Below, one piece after another: positions 16,135-23,242 of a stretch of DNA of 24,232 nt (within the stretch, counting starts at the first letter, position 1; each line of letters opens with the position of its first letter). A program made the translations under genes and the position numbers. A model generated the notes under the pieces. It saw only the letters and a list, made by a program, of their open reading frames with translations. It was not told the origin of the DNA and ran no database searches. Origin of the DNA: Clostridia bacterium. Lineage in GTDB: Bacteria; Bacillota; Clostridia; Oscillospirales; Acutalibacteraceae. The stretch covers positions 1 to 24,232 of the forward strand of contig CAAEIG010000016.1 in the NCBI GenBank assembly GCA_900755895.1, written 5' to 3'.

Positions 16135-16165
16135 AGGACGCCCCTTCCGACGGAAGAGGCGTCCT
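16135..16165 (-). terminator. Probable terminator of the XRE regulator gene
   Basis: AGGACGCC and GGCGTCCT (8 bp) enclose CTTCC/GGAAG (5 bp) with one mismatch and a 3-base loop. On the minus strand the stem is followed by TTTCTGT, a weak U-tract. It lies about 100 bases after the XRE gene and before the operon promoter, so it probably insulates the two. The 300-base gap 15968-16267 otherwise holds only the promoter and palindromes listed here. Confidence 0.55.
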
Positions 16166-16204
16166 GATGGTGGAACGAAAAAGAGGTGTTATCGTATCCT
16201 AAAA

Positions 16205-16226
16205 GTATAAAAATGTATTTTTATAC
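16205..16226. repeat. AT-rich perfect palindrome downstream of the XRE gene
   Basis: GTATAAAAAT and ATTTTTATAC are exact reverse complements separated by GT, a 22-base operator-like element. It lies 42 bases past the XRE stop codon. Its GTATA/TATAC ends are shared with the imperfect palindrome over the XRE promoter at 17053-17076. Confidence 0.6.
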
Positions 16227-16267
16227 ATATCGTGAAGAGCTGGACACTCCCTTTGTAGAGGAAAAAA

Positions 16268-16960
16268 TCACTGCTTTCCAGAGATGGCTTGCTCGATATT
16301 CTGCACCATTTCAAACAGGGAAGGAGCGAGCAGAGGATAGTCGCTCAAAAGCTTCTCCGGATTGAGAACGGGCAGGGCGTCCTGGGGGATGCCGAAGGCC
16401 TCTTCCAGGTCACCTCCGCTGAGCAAGTACTGGGCTTTTCCTTCCGAAAGCGCCATGTGTGCCTCTGTTTGAGAAGCGTACAATTTCCGGTCCAAGGAAA
16501 AAGCCTCTTGGGGATTTTTCTCCCTCGCTGAGTAGAGAGCACGGAACACCTTGTACACAGCGGCAGAAAAATAGGCGTAAACGTGACGAGAAAGCCCCTC
16601 GCTATTGATTTTTTTCAAGATCCCGAATACAATGTTAAGGGAGTTTATCAGCATTTTGCGCTGATGTTCATCAGCGGGGTTGCCTCCCCGAGAGGCGGCA
16701 GCAGAGCCCTCGCTGGGCGCGTTGCCAGAAGAGATCACCGCACCGCTGCGGTGGGGCGTGCGCCCCAGAAGATAGTCGCAGGAAACGCCGTAGTAAGTTG
16801 CGGCACGGACAAGAAAATCCAGTCCACACTCCCGGATGCCCTTCTCATAATGAGAGAGCAGAGCCTGAGAGATGCCCAAATCCGCGGCTGCCTTCTTTTG
16901 GCTATAGCCCCGTTCCTTCCGCAGCAGGGTCAAGATCCTTGGGAAATCGTTGTTCATCAT
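16268..16960 (-). CDS. XRE-family helix-turn-helix transcriptional regulator
   Basis: A 230-residue protein with a lambda-repressor-type helix-turn-helix at about residues 6-63 (LLRKERGYSQKKAAADLGIS...LLSHYEKGIRECGLDFL), followed by YYGVSCDYLLGRT, typical of this family. A short Ser/Ala/Gly-rich linker (about 68-90) leads to a helical C-terminal region of unknown function, perhaps for dimerisation or ligand sensing. ATGs at 16960 and 16957 both suit a GAGGTG site about 9 bases upstream. The gene has its own promoter and probably its own terminator. Its targets are unknown; its own promoter and the adjacent amidotransferase operon are the obvious candidates. Confidence 0.88.
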   Translation of the reverse strand: MMNNDFPRILTLLRKERGYSQKKAAADLGISQALLSHYEKGIRECGLDFLVRAATYYGVSCDYLLGRTPHRSGAVISSGNAPSEGSAAASRGGNPADEHQRKMLINSLNIVFGILKKINSEGLSRHVYAYFSAAVYKVFRALYSAREKNPQEAFSLDRKLYASQTEAHMALSEGKAQYLLSGGDLEEAFGIPQDALPVLNPEKLLSDYPLLAPSLFEMVQNIEQAISGKQ

Positions 16961-16991
16961 AATGGAACACCTCGATGTCGCAGGGAATTTT

Positions 16992-17009
16992 ACCGGGTGA
17001 AAACCCGGT
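16992..17009 (-). other. Stem-loop in the 5' leader of the XRE regulator gene
   Basis: ACCGGGT and ACCCGGT form a perfect 7-bp stem around a 4-base loop (TTTC in the minus-strand RNA). It sits about 30 bases before the XRE start codon, within the roughly 100-base leader. No T-run follows, so it is more likely a leader structure than a terminator. Confidence 0.5.
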
Positions 17010-17052
17010 GGCTTTGGATTTTGCTTAGGAACAAAAGCGGCATATAAAACAA

Positions 17053-17097
17053 GTATATATCTTAGGATAATTATACAATGGAATATGCGTTTGTAAA
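17053..17097 (-). promoter_or_regulatory. Sigma-A promoter of the XRE gene, -10 box inside an imperfect palindrome
   Basis: On the minus strand TTTACA (17097-17092) is followed after 16 bases by a perfect TATAAT (17075-17070). The -10 box lies inside an imperfect inverted repeat spanning 17053-17076 with GTATA and TATAC ends. Binding there would block the promoter, as expected for an autoregulated XRE repressor. Confidence 0.7.
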
Positions 17098-17124
17098 TGC
17101 CCCAGTGGAAAAATGTAAAAAATC

Positions 17125-17154
17125 ATGACAAAATTTGATAAGAAATCGTAAAAT
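17125..17154 (+). promoter_or_regulatory. Candidate promoter of the histidine-phosphatase-like/leuA genes
   Basis: ATGACA at 17125-17130 and TAAAAT at 17149-17154 are separated by 18 bases in a strongly AT-rich stretch. They lie about 35 bases before the start codon at 17188. It is divergent to the XRE promoter in the same 227-base intergenic region. Confidence 0.45.
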
Positions 17155-17187
17155 ATTCCCCGATGTTTGGGGATAGGGAGGTTCTCC

Positions 17188-17889
17188 ATGAAGTCCTATG
17201 TGATTCATTTTATTCGAAATATGCCCTGTCAAGGGAACTTGGAAGGCCGTTATATTGGCCGAACAGAATCCCCCTTGGCGGAGCAATCCATCCGAGATTT
17301 GTTGGAATTAAAGCGTCGTTTCCACTACCCGGAGGCCCAAGCCTTTTATGCCAGTCCCTCCACCCGGTGTGTGGATACCCTGCGCCTGTTGTATCCCCAG
17401 GCAGATCCTGAGGTGATTCTGGAGATGGCGGAGTGCGACTTTGGCGACTGGGAGGGGAAAACCGCCCAGGAGCTGCAGAAGGATCCGGGTTTCCTGTCAT
17501 GGATGGAAGCAGGGGGACAAGCAGCTCCTCCCAATGGGGAGAGCGGCGCGGTGTTTTTGCAGCGGGTGTGCAGCGGCTTTGAGACCCTAGTGCAGAATAT
17601 GATGGCCAAAGGGGAGAACGAGGTGGTGCTGTGCACCCACGCCGGAGTGATTACCGGGCTGATGTCGGCTTACGGACTGCCCAGAGCTCAGCCCTATGAG
17701 TGGATGACAGAGCCGGGATGTGGCTACTCTGCCCGGATCACCCCCAGTTTGTGGATGCGTTCTATGGTGATGGAGGTGTTTCAGACGCTGCCCCGTGGGG
17801 AAGAGGGAGAAGCTCCCGACCACATGGTGGTGGATATTGCCAGGGAAGCAGCTGACCGTGCCTGGGGCGAAAAGAAGGACGCTCGATAA
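17188..17889 (+). CDS. Histidine-phosphatase (phosphoglycerate mutase-like) family protein lacking the catalytic His
   Basis: A 233-residue protein with the fold signatures of the RHG histidine phosphatases: NLEGRYIGRTESPL after the active-site loop, ASPSTRCVDTL with Arg60, ECDFGDWEGKT with Glu82, and CTHAGVITGLM with the second His at residue 151. The phospho-accepting RHG triad is instead Arg10-Asn11-Met12 (codons CGA AAT ATG). A His-to-Asn change needs only one base (CAT to AAT). Without that His the normal phosphoenzyme mechanism should fail, so this may be a pseudoenzyme or sensor, or carry a sequencing error. The ATG follows AGGGAGG. leuA starts 57 bases downstream. Confidence 0.82.
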   Translation: MKSYVIHFIRNMPCQGNLEGRYIGRTESPLAEQSIRDLLELKRRFHYPEAQAFYASPSTRCVDTLRLLYPQADPEVILEMAECDFGDWEGKTAQELQKDPGFLSWMEAGGQAAPPNGESGAVFLQRVCSGFETLVQNMMAKGENEVVLCTHAGVITGLMSAYGLPRAQPYEWMTEPGCGYSARITPSLWMRSMVMEVFQTLPRGEEGEAPDHMVVDIAREAADRAWGEKKDAR

Positions 17890-17946
17890 GGGAGCGCTTT
17901 TTGGGAAAATTGTTTTTGGGGAAATTGTGTGAAAGGACAGGGACTC

Positions 17947-19647
17947 ATGAATCAAGGATATCGAAAGTACAAGCCGTTTCCTCCTCTTCGGTTGGAGGAT
18001 AGGACCTGGCCCAGACAAGTGATCCGCAAGGCGCCCACCTGGTGCAGTGTGGACCTTCGGGACGGCAACCAGGCTCTGGTGAACCCCATGAACCTGGAGC
18101 AAAAAGTGGGGTTTTTCCGGCTGCTTACAGACATTGGCTTTCGGGAGATTGAGGTGGGATTCCCCGCCTCTTCCGAGACGGAATTCGACATCCTGCGCAC
18201 TCTCATTGAAGAGGACATGATTCCGGAAGGGGTCACCATACAGGTGTTGGTCCAAGCCAGAGAACATTTGATTCGCCGCACCTTCGAGGCCATTGCGGGA
18301 GCCAAGGATGTGATTGTCCATTTTTACAATTCCACTTCCACTTTGCAGCGGAAGGTGGTCTTCCACACGGACATGGAAGGTGTGATCCGCATTGCCGTGG
18401 AGGGCGCCCGGCTGATTCGCACGCTCACCGAGGAAATGCTTCAAAAGCAGCCGGACATGCGCATCCGCTATGAGTACTCTCCAGAGAGCTTTTCCGGCAC
18501 GGAGATGGACAACGCGGTGGAGATCTGCGACCGGGTGTTGGAGGAATTGGGCGCTGATCCGGAACATAAAGTGATTATCAACCTGCCCAACACGGTGGAG
18601 CTTGCCACTCCCAATACCTACGCGGACCAGGTGGAGTATGTTTGCCGGAATCTCCGCCACCGGGACAGCGCTATCATCAGTCTGCATCCCCACAACGACC
18701 GGGGCACGGCCGTGGCAGCCACAGAGTTGGGCCTCATGGCGGGAGCTCAGCGAGTGGAGGGCACTCTGTTTGGCAACGGCGAGCGCACCGGAAACGTGGA
18801 TATCATGACCCTGGCTTTGAATCTGTACTCCCAGGGGGTGGACCCGGAGTTGGATTTTTCTCACATGAACCACATTCGTGAAGTCTACGAGGACTGCACC
18901 CAGATGAAGGTGGATCCCAGGCACCCCTATGCTGGGGAACTGGTATTCACGGCTTTTTCCGGGTCCCACCAGGACGCCATCAACAAAGGGGTGGACTACA
19001 TGCACCAGCATGCCTCACCCTATTGGGAAGTGCCCTACCTGCCCATCGACCCGGCAGACTTGGGACGGCAGTATGAACCCATTGTGCGGATCAACAGTCA
19101 GTCCGGCAAAGGGGGAGCGGCCTTTGTTATGCGCCAGTCCTTTGGGTATGTGCTGCCCAAGGCCATGCACGCGGAGTTTGGCGCTCTGGTCAAAGAGGCC
19201 TGTGAACGGGCCCGCCGGGAGCTGGGACCGGAAGAGGTGTTTGCCATCTTCCGGCAGGAGTATTTGGATGTGGTGCATCCATATCATCTGCTGGCCTACC
19301 GCATTTTTGAAGAGAGCGGACCGGGTGGCCAAGTGGCCGTGGATTTTGAGGGCATTATCCGTCACCACCATGTGAATAAGGAGGTGTCCGGCCGGGGCAA
19401 CGGTCCTATCGACGCCTTTTTCAACGCTTTGCGAGCTTTAGGCTTGACGGAGTACGAGTTTGTCTCCTATAGCGAGCATGCTGTTTCCACAGGTGCGGAT
19501 TCCAAGGCTGTGTCGTACATTCAGCTGCGCCACCGGGGGCAGATCTCCTTTGGCGTGGGTATGGATAACAACATCAGTATCGCTTCCATCAAAGGCATTC
19601 TGTGTGCCATCAATCGAAGCTTGGCAAATGAGACGTCCACTCCGTAA
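17947..19647 (+). CDS. leuA: 2-isopropylmalate synthase (long form)
   Basis: It condenses acetyl-CoA with 2-oxoisovalerate to give 2-isopropylmalate, the first committed step of leucine synthesis. The 566-residue product has the TIM-barrel signature DLRDGNQAL at residues 36-44, the metal-binding HPHND (His247, His249) and GERTGNVD in the second conserved block. A C-terminal regulatory domain covers about residues 440-560, where leucine feedback would act. Length and sequence style match the long LeuA subfamily known from actinobacteria and several Clostridia rather than the shorter E. coli type. The ATG at 17947 follows AAAGGACAGGG; a GTG at 17929 lies before that site. No leucine-rich leader peptide is seen. 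The gene ends at a terminator and is not followed by leuCD or leuB. Confidence 0.95.
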   Translation: MNQGYRKYKPFPPLRLEDRTWPRQVIRKAPTWCSVDLRDGNQALVNPMNLEQKVGFFRLLTDIGFREIEVGFPASSETEFDILRTLIEEDMIPEGVTIQVLVQAREHLIRRTFEAIAGAKDVIVHFYNSTSTLQRKVVFHTDMEGVIRIAVEGARLIRTLTEEMLQKQPDMRIRYEYSPESFSGTEMDNAVEICDRVLEELGADPEHKVIINLPNTVELATPNTYADQVEYVCRNLRHRDSAIISLHPHNDRGTAVAATELGLMAGAQRVEGTLFGNGERTGNVDIMTLALNLYSQGVDPELDFSHMNHIREVYEDCTQMKVDPRHPYAGELVFTAFSGSHQDAINKGVDYMHQHASPYWEVPYLPIDPADLGRQYEPIVRINSQSGKGGAAFVMRQSFGYVLPKAMHAEFGALVKEACERARRELGPEEVFAIFRQEYLDVVHPYHLLAYRIFEESGPGGQVAVDFEGIIRHHHVNKEVSGRGNGPIDAFFNALRALGLTEYEFVSYSEHAVSTGADSKAVSYIQLRHRGQISFGVGMDNNISIASIKGILCAINRSLANETSTP

Positions 19648-19676
19648 ATGCAACAACGGCACAGGCTTTGGAGAAA

Positions 19677-19715
19677 AAAGAGAGAGGAGGGCCCCAAGGC
19701 TTCTCCTCTCTCTTT
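19677..19715. terminator. Bidirectional terminator between leuA and the membrane acyltransferase gene
   Basis: AAAGAGAGAGGAG (19677-19689) pairs perfectly with CTCCTCTCTCTTT (19703-19715); a short GCC/GGC inner stem may extend it. The minus strand has a good T-run after the stem, while the plus strand has TTTATT. It separates the convergent genes. Confidence 0.8.
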
Positions 19716-19750
19716 ATTAAATGATGATGGTTTGTTTTATGAAAGCGCTG

Positions 19751-20512
19751 TCAGTGGGGGAGTGCCCATGTCAGCAGTGTGACCAGTCCCATCAGCACGG
19801 GTTGGTGAGCTAAGTAAATCACCAGGCTGTGGCGTCCCAAAAAGCTTAGGGGCCGAAGGCCGGGCTGTAGCAGGGCTTTGGCCTTTTCGCTGCGGTCCAG
19901 GAGGCTCCATAGAAAGTAACCGGCACAAAACAGGAAGAACCAGGGGAGCAGAGGAAAATAGTCCGTGCTCCAGAAAGTGGGGGAGTGGAACCCCAGCACA
20001 GCCAAGAGATCTGAGGTGTAGAAAAACTCCGGCAGCTGGCAGAACACCAGACCCTCAAATCCAAGGCTGCCCTGGGAGACATTCCTGGTTACGCCAAACA
20101 GCAGCAGTGCTCCTGCCAGTCCTGCCCAGGGAGGCAGCTTCCGAAAGAGCTTGTCCAGGGGGATCATCAGCAGGGTGGAAAGTCCCAGCAGGCACAGTAC
20201 GCCGTAGAGAATCCGCTGAGAGGGCATCACCACAAGAATCACCAGGGTGATGGCTGTTTCGCAGCCCACCAAGAGTAATCCTCGCCGCAGGTGATGTCGG
20301 GACAGCTGCCAGCACATGCCTGATAGGAGGATGAAGGTCCAGCAGATGCTCTGCTGCCAAAGGTACCCTGGCCAGCGGTTGTACCAGCCAAAAGGGAGCC
20401 CCAGGATGTTTACCAGGTCATACATGCCATGGTAGGCCACCATGCTGATGATGCAGATTCCCCGTACCGTGTCCAACAGGCCATAGTGGGGGTGTTTCGC
20501 TTCTGGACTCAA
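19751..20512 (-). CDS. Small membrane acyltransferase (DUF1624/heparan-alpha-glucosaminide N-acetyltransferase-like)
   Basis: A 253-residue polytopic membrane protein with about seven hydrophobic segments. The N-terminus (LLDTVRGICIISMVAYHGMYDL) carries an Arg17 and His28 arrangement like that of membrane acetyltransferases. The C-terminal LGRHSLVIYLAHQPVLMG is a hallmark of such acyltransferases. These proteins usually move acetyl groups from cytoplasmic acetyl-CoA to sugars across the membrane; the acceptor here is unknown. The TTG start overlaps the stop codon of the upstream deaminase gene as TTGA, with AAGGGGGTG as ribosome site, so translation is probably coupled. Assignment is by motif recall and fold pattern. 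Confidence 0.75.
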   Translation of the reverse strand: MSPEAKHPHYGLLDTVRGICIISMVAYHGMYDLVNILGLPFGWYNRWPGYLWQQSICWTFILLSGMCWQLSRHHLRRGLLLVGCETAITLVILVVMPSQRILYGVLCLLGLSTLLMIPLDKLFRKLPPWAGLAGALLLFGVTRNVSQGSLGFEGLVFCQLPEFFYTSDLLAVLGFHSPTFWSTDYFPLLPWFFLFCAGYFLWSLLDRSEKAKALLQPGLRPLSFLGRHSLVIYLAHQPVLMGLVTLLTWALPH

Positions 20513-20997
20513 TAGCCCAGCACCCCCTTCAAGGATTCGTCATCCTCCACCCATTGATCCACATCGATGACCCGGTAGTTGTCCCGATCGTCCCGGACAA
20601 TGACCTGGGAAATGCCAGCGTTAATGACCATGCGCTTGCACATGGAGCAGCACATAGCATTTTTGACATACTCTCCAGAGGGGACTTCCTTGCCAACCAA
20701 GTATAGGGTAGCGCCGATCATGTCCCGCCGGGAGGCGCAGATGATGGCGTTGGCTTCCGCGTGAACGCTGCGGCACAGTTCATACCGTTCTCCCCGGGGG
20801 ATGCCCAGTTTTGTCCGCAGGCAATACCCCAGATCCGAGCAGTTTTGGCGGCCTCTGGGCGCACCCACATAACCGGTGGAAATCACCTCGTCATTTTTGA
20901 CAATCACAGCTCCGTAGAGCTTTCGCAAACAGGTTCCCCGCTGGCTGACAGCCTCGGCGAGGTCCAGATAGTAATTCACTTTGTCCCTGCGTTCCAT
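20509..20997 (-). CDS. dCMP deaminase-like zinc-dependent deaminase (ComEB family)
   Basis: A 162-residue cytidine/deoxycytidylate deaminase-fold protein. The zinc site is complete: His79-Ala-Glu81 (in SVHAEANAI), with Cys117 and Cys120 in CCSMCKRMV. dCMP deaminases convert dCMP to dUMP for dTTP synthesis, and the N-terminal GAPRG(R/L)xNC segment at about residues 45-53 fits that branch. The start at 20997 follows AAAGGGG; an extension to 21114 would run through the promoter region and is rejected. It is the first gene of a two-gene minus-strand operon with the membrane acyltransferase. Confidence 0.87.
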   Translation of the reverse strand: MERRDKVNYYLDLAEAVSQRGTCLRKLYGAVIVKNDEVISTGYVGAPRGRQNCSDLGYCLRTKLGIPRGERYELCRSVHAEANAIICASRRDMIGATLYLVGKEVPSGEYVKNAMCCSMCKRMVINAGISQVIVRDDRDNYRVIDVDQWVEDDESLKGVLGY

Positions 20998-21018
20998 CAC
21001 GCGTACCCCTTTCCTAAA

Positions 21019-21035
21019 TGAGAATACCATTCTCA
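21019..21035. promoter_or_regulatory. Fur-box-like 7-3-7 palindrome in the deaminase leader
   Basis: TGAGAAT and ATTCTCA are perfect inverted repeats separated by ACC. The element lies about 20 bases downstream of the -10 box of the minus-strand deaminase promoter, where a bound repressor could block elongation. It resembles half-sites of Fur-family operators, but the spacing differs from the usual ones. Confidence 0.4.
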
Positions 21036-21052
21036 GACTTCTTCTGTTCCCC

Positions 21053-21081
21053 ATTATACCTGGAAGGCAAGCAGTTGGCAA
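21053..21081 (-). promoter_or_regulatory. Sigma-A promoter for the deaminase/acyltransferase operon
   Basis: On the minus strand TTGCCA (21081-21076) is followed after 17 bases by a perfect TATAAT (21058-21053). Transcription would start about 50 bases before the deaminase ATG. It stands back to back with the plus-strand promoter that begins at 21083. Confidence 0.75.
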
Positions 21082-21082
21082 C

Positions 21083-21111
21083 TTTACATTTTTTCGGGGA
21101 AATGGTACAAT
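21083..21111 (+). promoter_or_regulatory. Sigma-A promoter for the membrane glycosyltransferase-like/rsmA operon
   Basis: TTTACA at 21083-21088 and TACAAT at 21106-21111 are separated by 17 bases, with TGG before the -10 box as an extended element. The start codon follows at 21143. Its -35 box is one base away from that of the divergent deaminase promoter, so the two may compete for polymerase. Confidence 0.72.
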
Positions 21112-21142
21112 CAATTACACATCTGCCAAAGGAGGGAATCCC

Positions 21143-23242
21143 ATGGAAGGATCGGTGCTGGGAGCGCTGATAGCCGTCTTGGTTTTTGGATTGTTCCAGT
21201 TTTGCGGCATCAGCTTGTCCAGACTGGCATTTCCCAGGGAGAGCGACGGAATTCGTCTGCTTTTGGGAAGTGTCTGGGGCAGTGGGATGCTCCAATGGTT
21301 TCCGGTGCTTTTTGCCTTTTTCTTTGAGTTTTCCCCTACCGCCCTGGGATGTGGGTTGGCATTTGCCCTACTGTTGGGTGCGGTGGCATTTTGGGGCAGC
21401 CGGCGGCTGTCACGACCGGGCTTTCAGTTTGGAAAAGTAGCCGCGTCTTTTTCCAACCGGAAGTTTTTGTGGGTCGTGATCCTGGTGTGGCTGTTTTTCT
21501 GTTATCTGGTTTGGCACTCCTTCCGTTGGACGGATGGAGTGGTCTATTCCAGCCAGGCAACCTATGGAGATATGAGCATGCACCTGAGCTTTATCACCAG
21601 CCTGGCCAATCAGCAGACCTTTCCGCCGGACTATTCTCTGCTTCCGGGGACGAGGCTTTCCTATCCCTTTTTGTCCGACAGCATTTCCGCCAGTCTCTAC
21701 CAGTTGGGAGCGCCCCTGTGGTTTAGCTATGAGTTGCCCATGTGGGTGGCAGGAGCCCAGGTCCTCTTTGGGGTGTACGCTTTCTTTTCCCGGATGACGG
21801 CGGGCAAAGGCCGGACTGCGTTGGCCTGGTGGTTTTTCGTCTTGAACGGCGGTTTTGGTTTCCTTTACTTTTTGGGGAGCTGGGGGAATTTTACCCGGAT
21901 TTTCACAGCTTTCTATGAGACTCCCACCAACCTGGTGGGGGAGAATATCCGCTGGGTCAATGTGCTGGTGGATATGATGCTTCCTCAGCGGGCTACGTTG
22001 TTTGGCTGGGCTATGTTGTTCCCAGCTTTGGCGCTGCTGCATCAAGCTGTTTTTGGCAAAAAGCGGCGCTATTTTCTCTTTGTGGGGCTGATGGCAGGCG
22101 CTATGCCCATGGTCCACACCCATTCGTTTCTGGTTTTGGGTGTGGTCTGTGGCGTGTGGCTGGTGTGCTTCCTCGGCCGCCGGCTCTCTTGGGAGTCCGC
22201 TGTTGCTGGGGTGGGTAAGGTTCTCGTCCTGCTGGGACTGGTGACGATGGCAGTGATCAAAGAGGTGTTTCGAGGCCGAGAGGAGTCCAAGGGGTTTCTC
22301 TGGGCTGCTGGAGTGATTCTGCTGGTATTCGTGTTCTTGGTGTTCTTCCTTGTCCTAGAGACCTGGCGGCGTCAGGGTTGGAGATGCCTATTGCCCTGGG
22401 TCATCCTATTGGCAGCGGCCTTGGTGCCTGCGGTGCCCCAGCTTTTGTACTGGACCTTCCAGCAGGCTGGGGAAGGAGGTTTTGTCCGCGGTCATTTCGG
22501 ATGGGTCATTGGGCAGGACAGCTACCTGCTTTTCTATTTAAAGAATCTGGGGCTGATAGCTTTGCTGGCCCTTGGGGGATTGCTCCTTGCCAAGGGGAAG
22601 GAGTTTTCCCAGTACGCCCCAGCGCTCGCTATTTGGCTGTTGGCTGAACTGGTGGAGTTTCAACCCAACGATTACGATAACAATAAGCTGTTGTATCCGG
22701 CATTTGCCTTTCTCTGCTGCGCTGCAGCCCAGTGCGCTTGGCGGGGTTTCCAGCTGTTACAGAACCGCCGTGTTAGAGTGGGAGCTGCTGCCGGAGTGAT
22801 GGCAGTGACCTCAGTATCCGCCCTGTTGACCATGGGCCGGGAGGCTGTGGCCAGCTATGAGCTCTTTGGCTCAGGAGCCTTGGAGCTGTCCCAGTGGGTG
22901 GAGGAGAACACACCGGAGGACGCGGTGTTTCTCACAGATACCCGCCACAACAACGAGGTGGCGTCCCTGACCGGGAGAAATGTGCTGTGCGGTTCTCCGT
23001 CCTACCTGTACTATCACGGCTTAAACTATGTGGGGAACCAACAGGCTGCCCAGACTATTTATCAGCAGCCGGAAGCGGCCCAGGAGCTGGTAGAAACCCT
23101 GGGAGTGGACTATATTTTGGTCAGCGATTTTGAGCGCAATTCCTATCACGTGGACCAGGAAGCCTTGGATGCGCTGTATCCAAGAGTGTACGATGATGGC
23201 AGCAGGGTAGTCTATCAAACAAAGGAGGATGACCATGGCTAA
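21143..23242 (+). CDS. Large polytopic membrane protein, possible GT-C type glycosyltransferase
   Basis: A 699-residue protein with roughly a dozen hydrophobic helices (residues 1-570) and a soluble C-terminal part of about 125 residues containing ELSQWVEENTPEDAVFLTD. The first large loop carries YGDMSMHLSFI, with Asp143 and His147. An acidic residue in the first extracytoplasmic loop is typical of GT-C enzymes that use polyprenyl-phosphate sugars, and a helical core with a C-terminal extracytoplasmic domain also fits. No specific family was recognised, so the function (surface glycan or protein glycosylation) is inference. The ATG follows CAAAGGAGGG. The last codons contain the rsmA ribosome site and overlap that gene by 8 bases. 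Confidence 0.75.
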   Translation: MEGSVLGALIAVLVFGLFQFCGISLSRLAFPRESDGIRLLLGSVWGSGMLQWFPVLFAFFFEFSPTALGCGLAFALLLGAVAFWGSRRLSRPGFQFGKVAASFSNRKFLWVVILVWLFFCYLVWHSFRWTDGVVYSSQATYGDMSMHLSFITSLANQQTFPPDYSLLPGTRLSYPFLSDSISASLYQLGAPLWFSYELPMWVAGAQVLFGVYAFFSRMTAGKGRTALAWWFFVLNGGFGFLYFLGSWGNFTRIFTAFYETPTNLVGENIRWVNVLVDMMLPQRATLFGWAMLFPALALLHQAVFGKKRRYFLFVGLMAGAMPMVHTHSFLVLGVVCGVWLVCFLGRRLSWESAVAGVGKVLVLLGLVTMAVIKEVFRGREESKGFLWAAGVILLVFVFLVFFLVLETWRRQGWRCLLPWVILLAAALVPAVPQLLYWTFQQAGEGGFVRGHFGWVIGQDSYLLFYLKNLGLIALLALGGLLLAKGKEFSQYAPALAIWLLAELVEFQPNDYDNNKLLYPAFAFLCCAAAQCAWRGFQLLQNRRVRVGAAAGVMAVTSVSALLTMGREAVASYELFGSGALELSQWVEENTPEDAVFLTDTRHNNEVASLTGRNVLCGSPSYLYYHGLNYVGNQQAAQTIYQQPEAAQELVETLGVDYILVSDFERNSYHVDQEALDALYPRVYDDGSRVVYQTKEDDHG

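Noticed and set aside
17892..17946. Leucine attenuator or leader peptide before leuA
   Set aside because: The gap of 57 bases has no run of Leu codons and no terminator/antiterminator pair.
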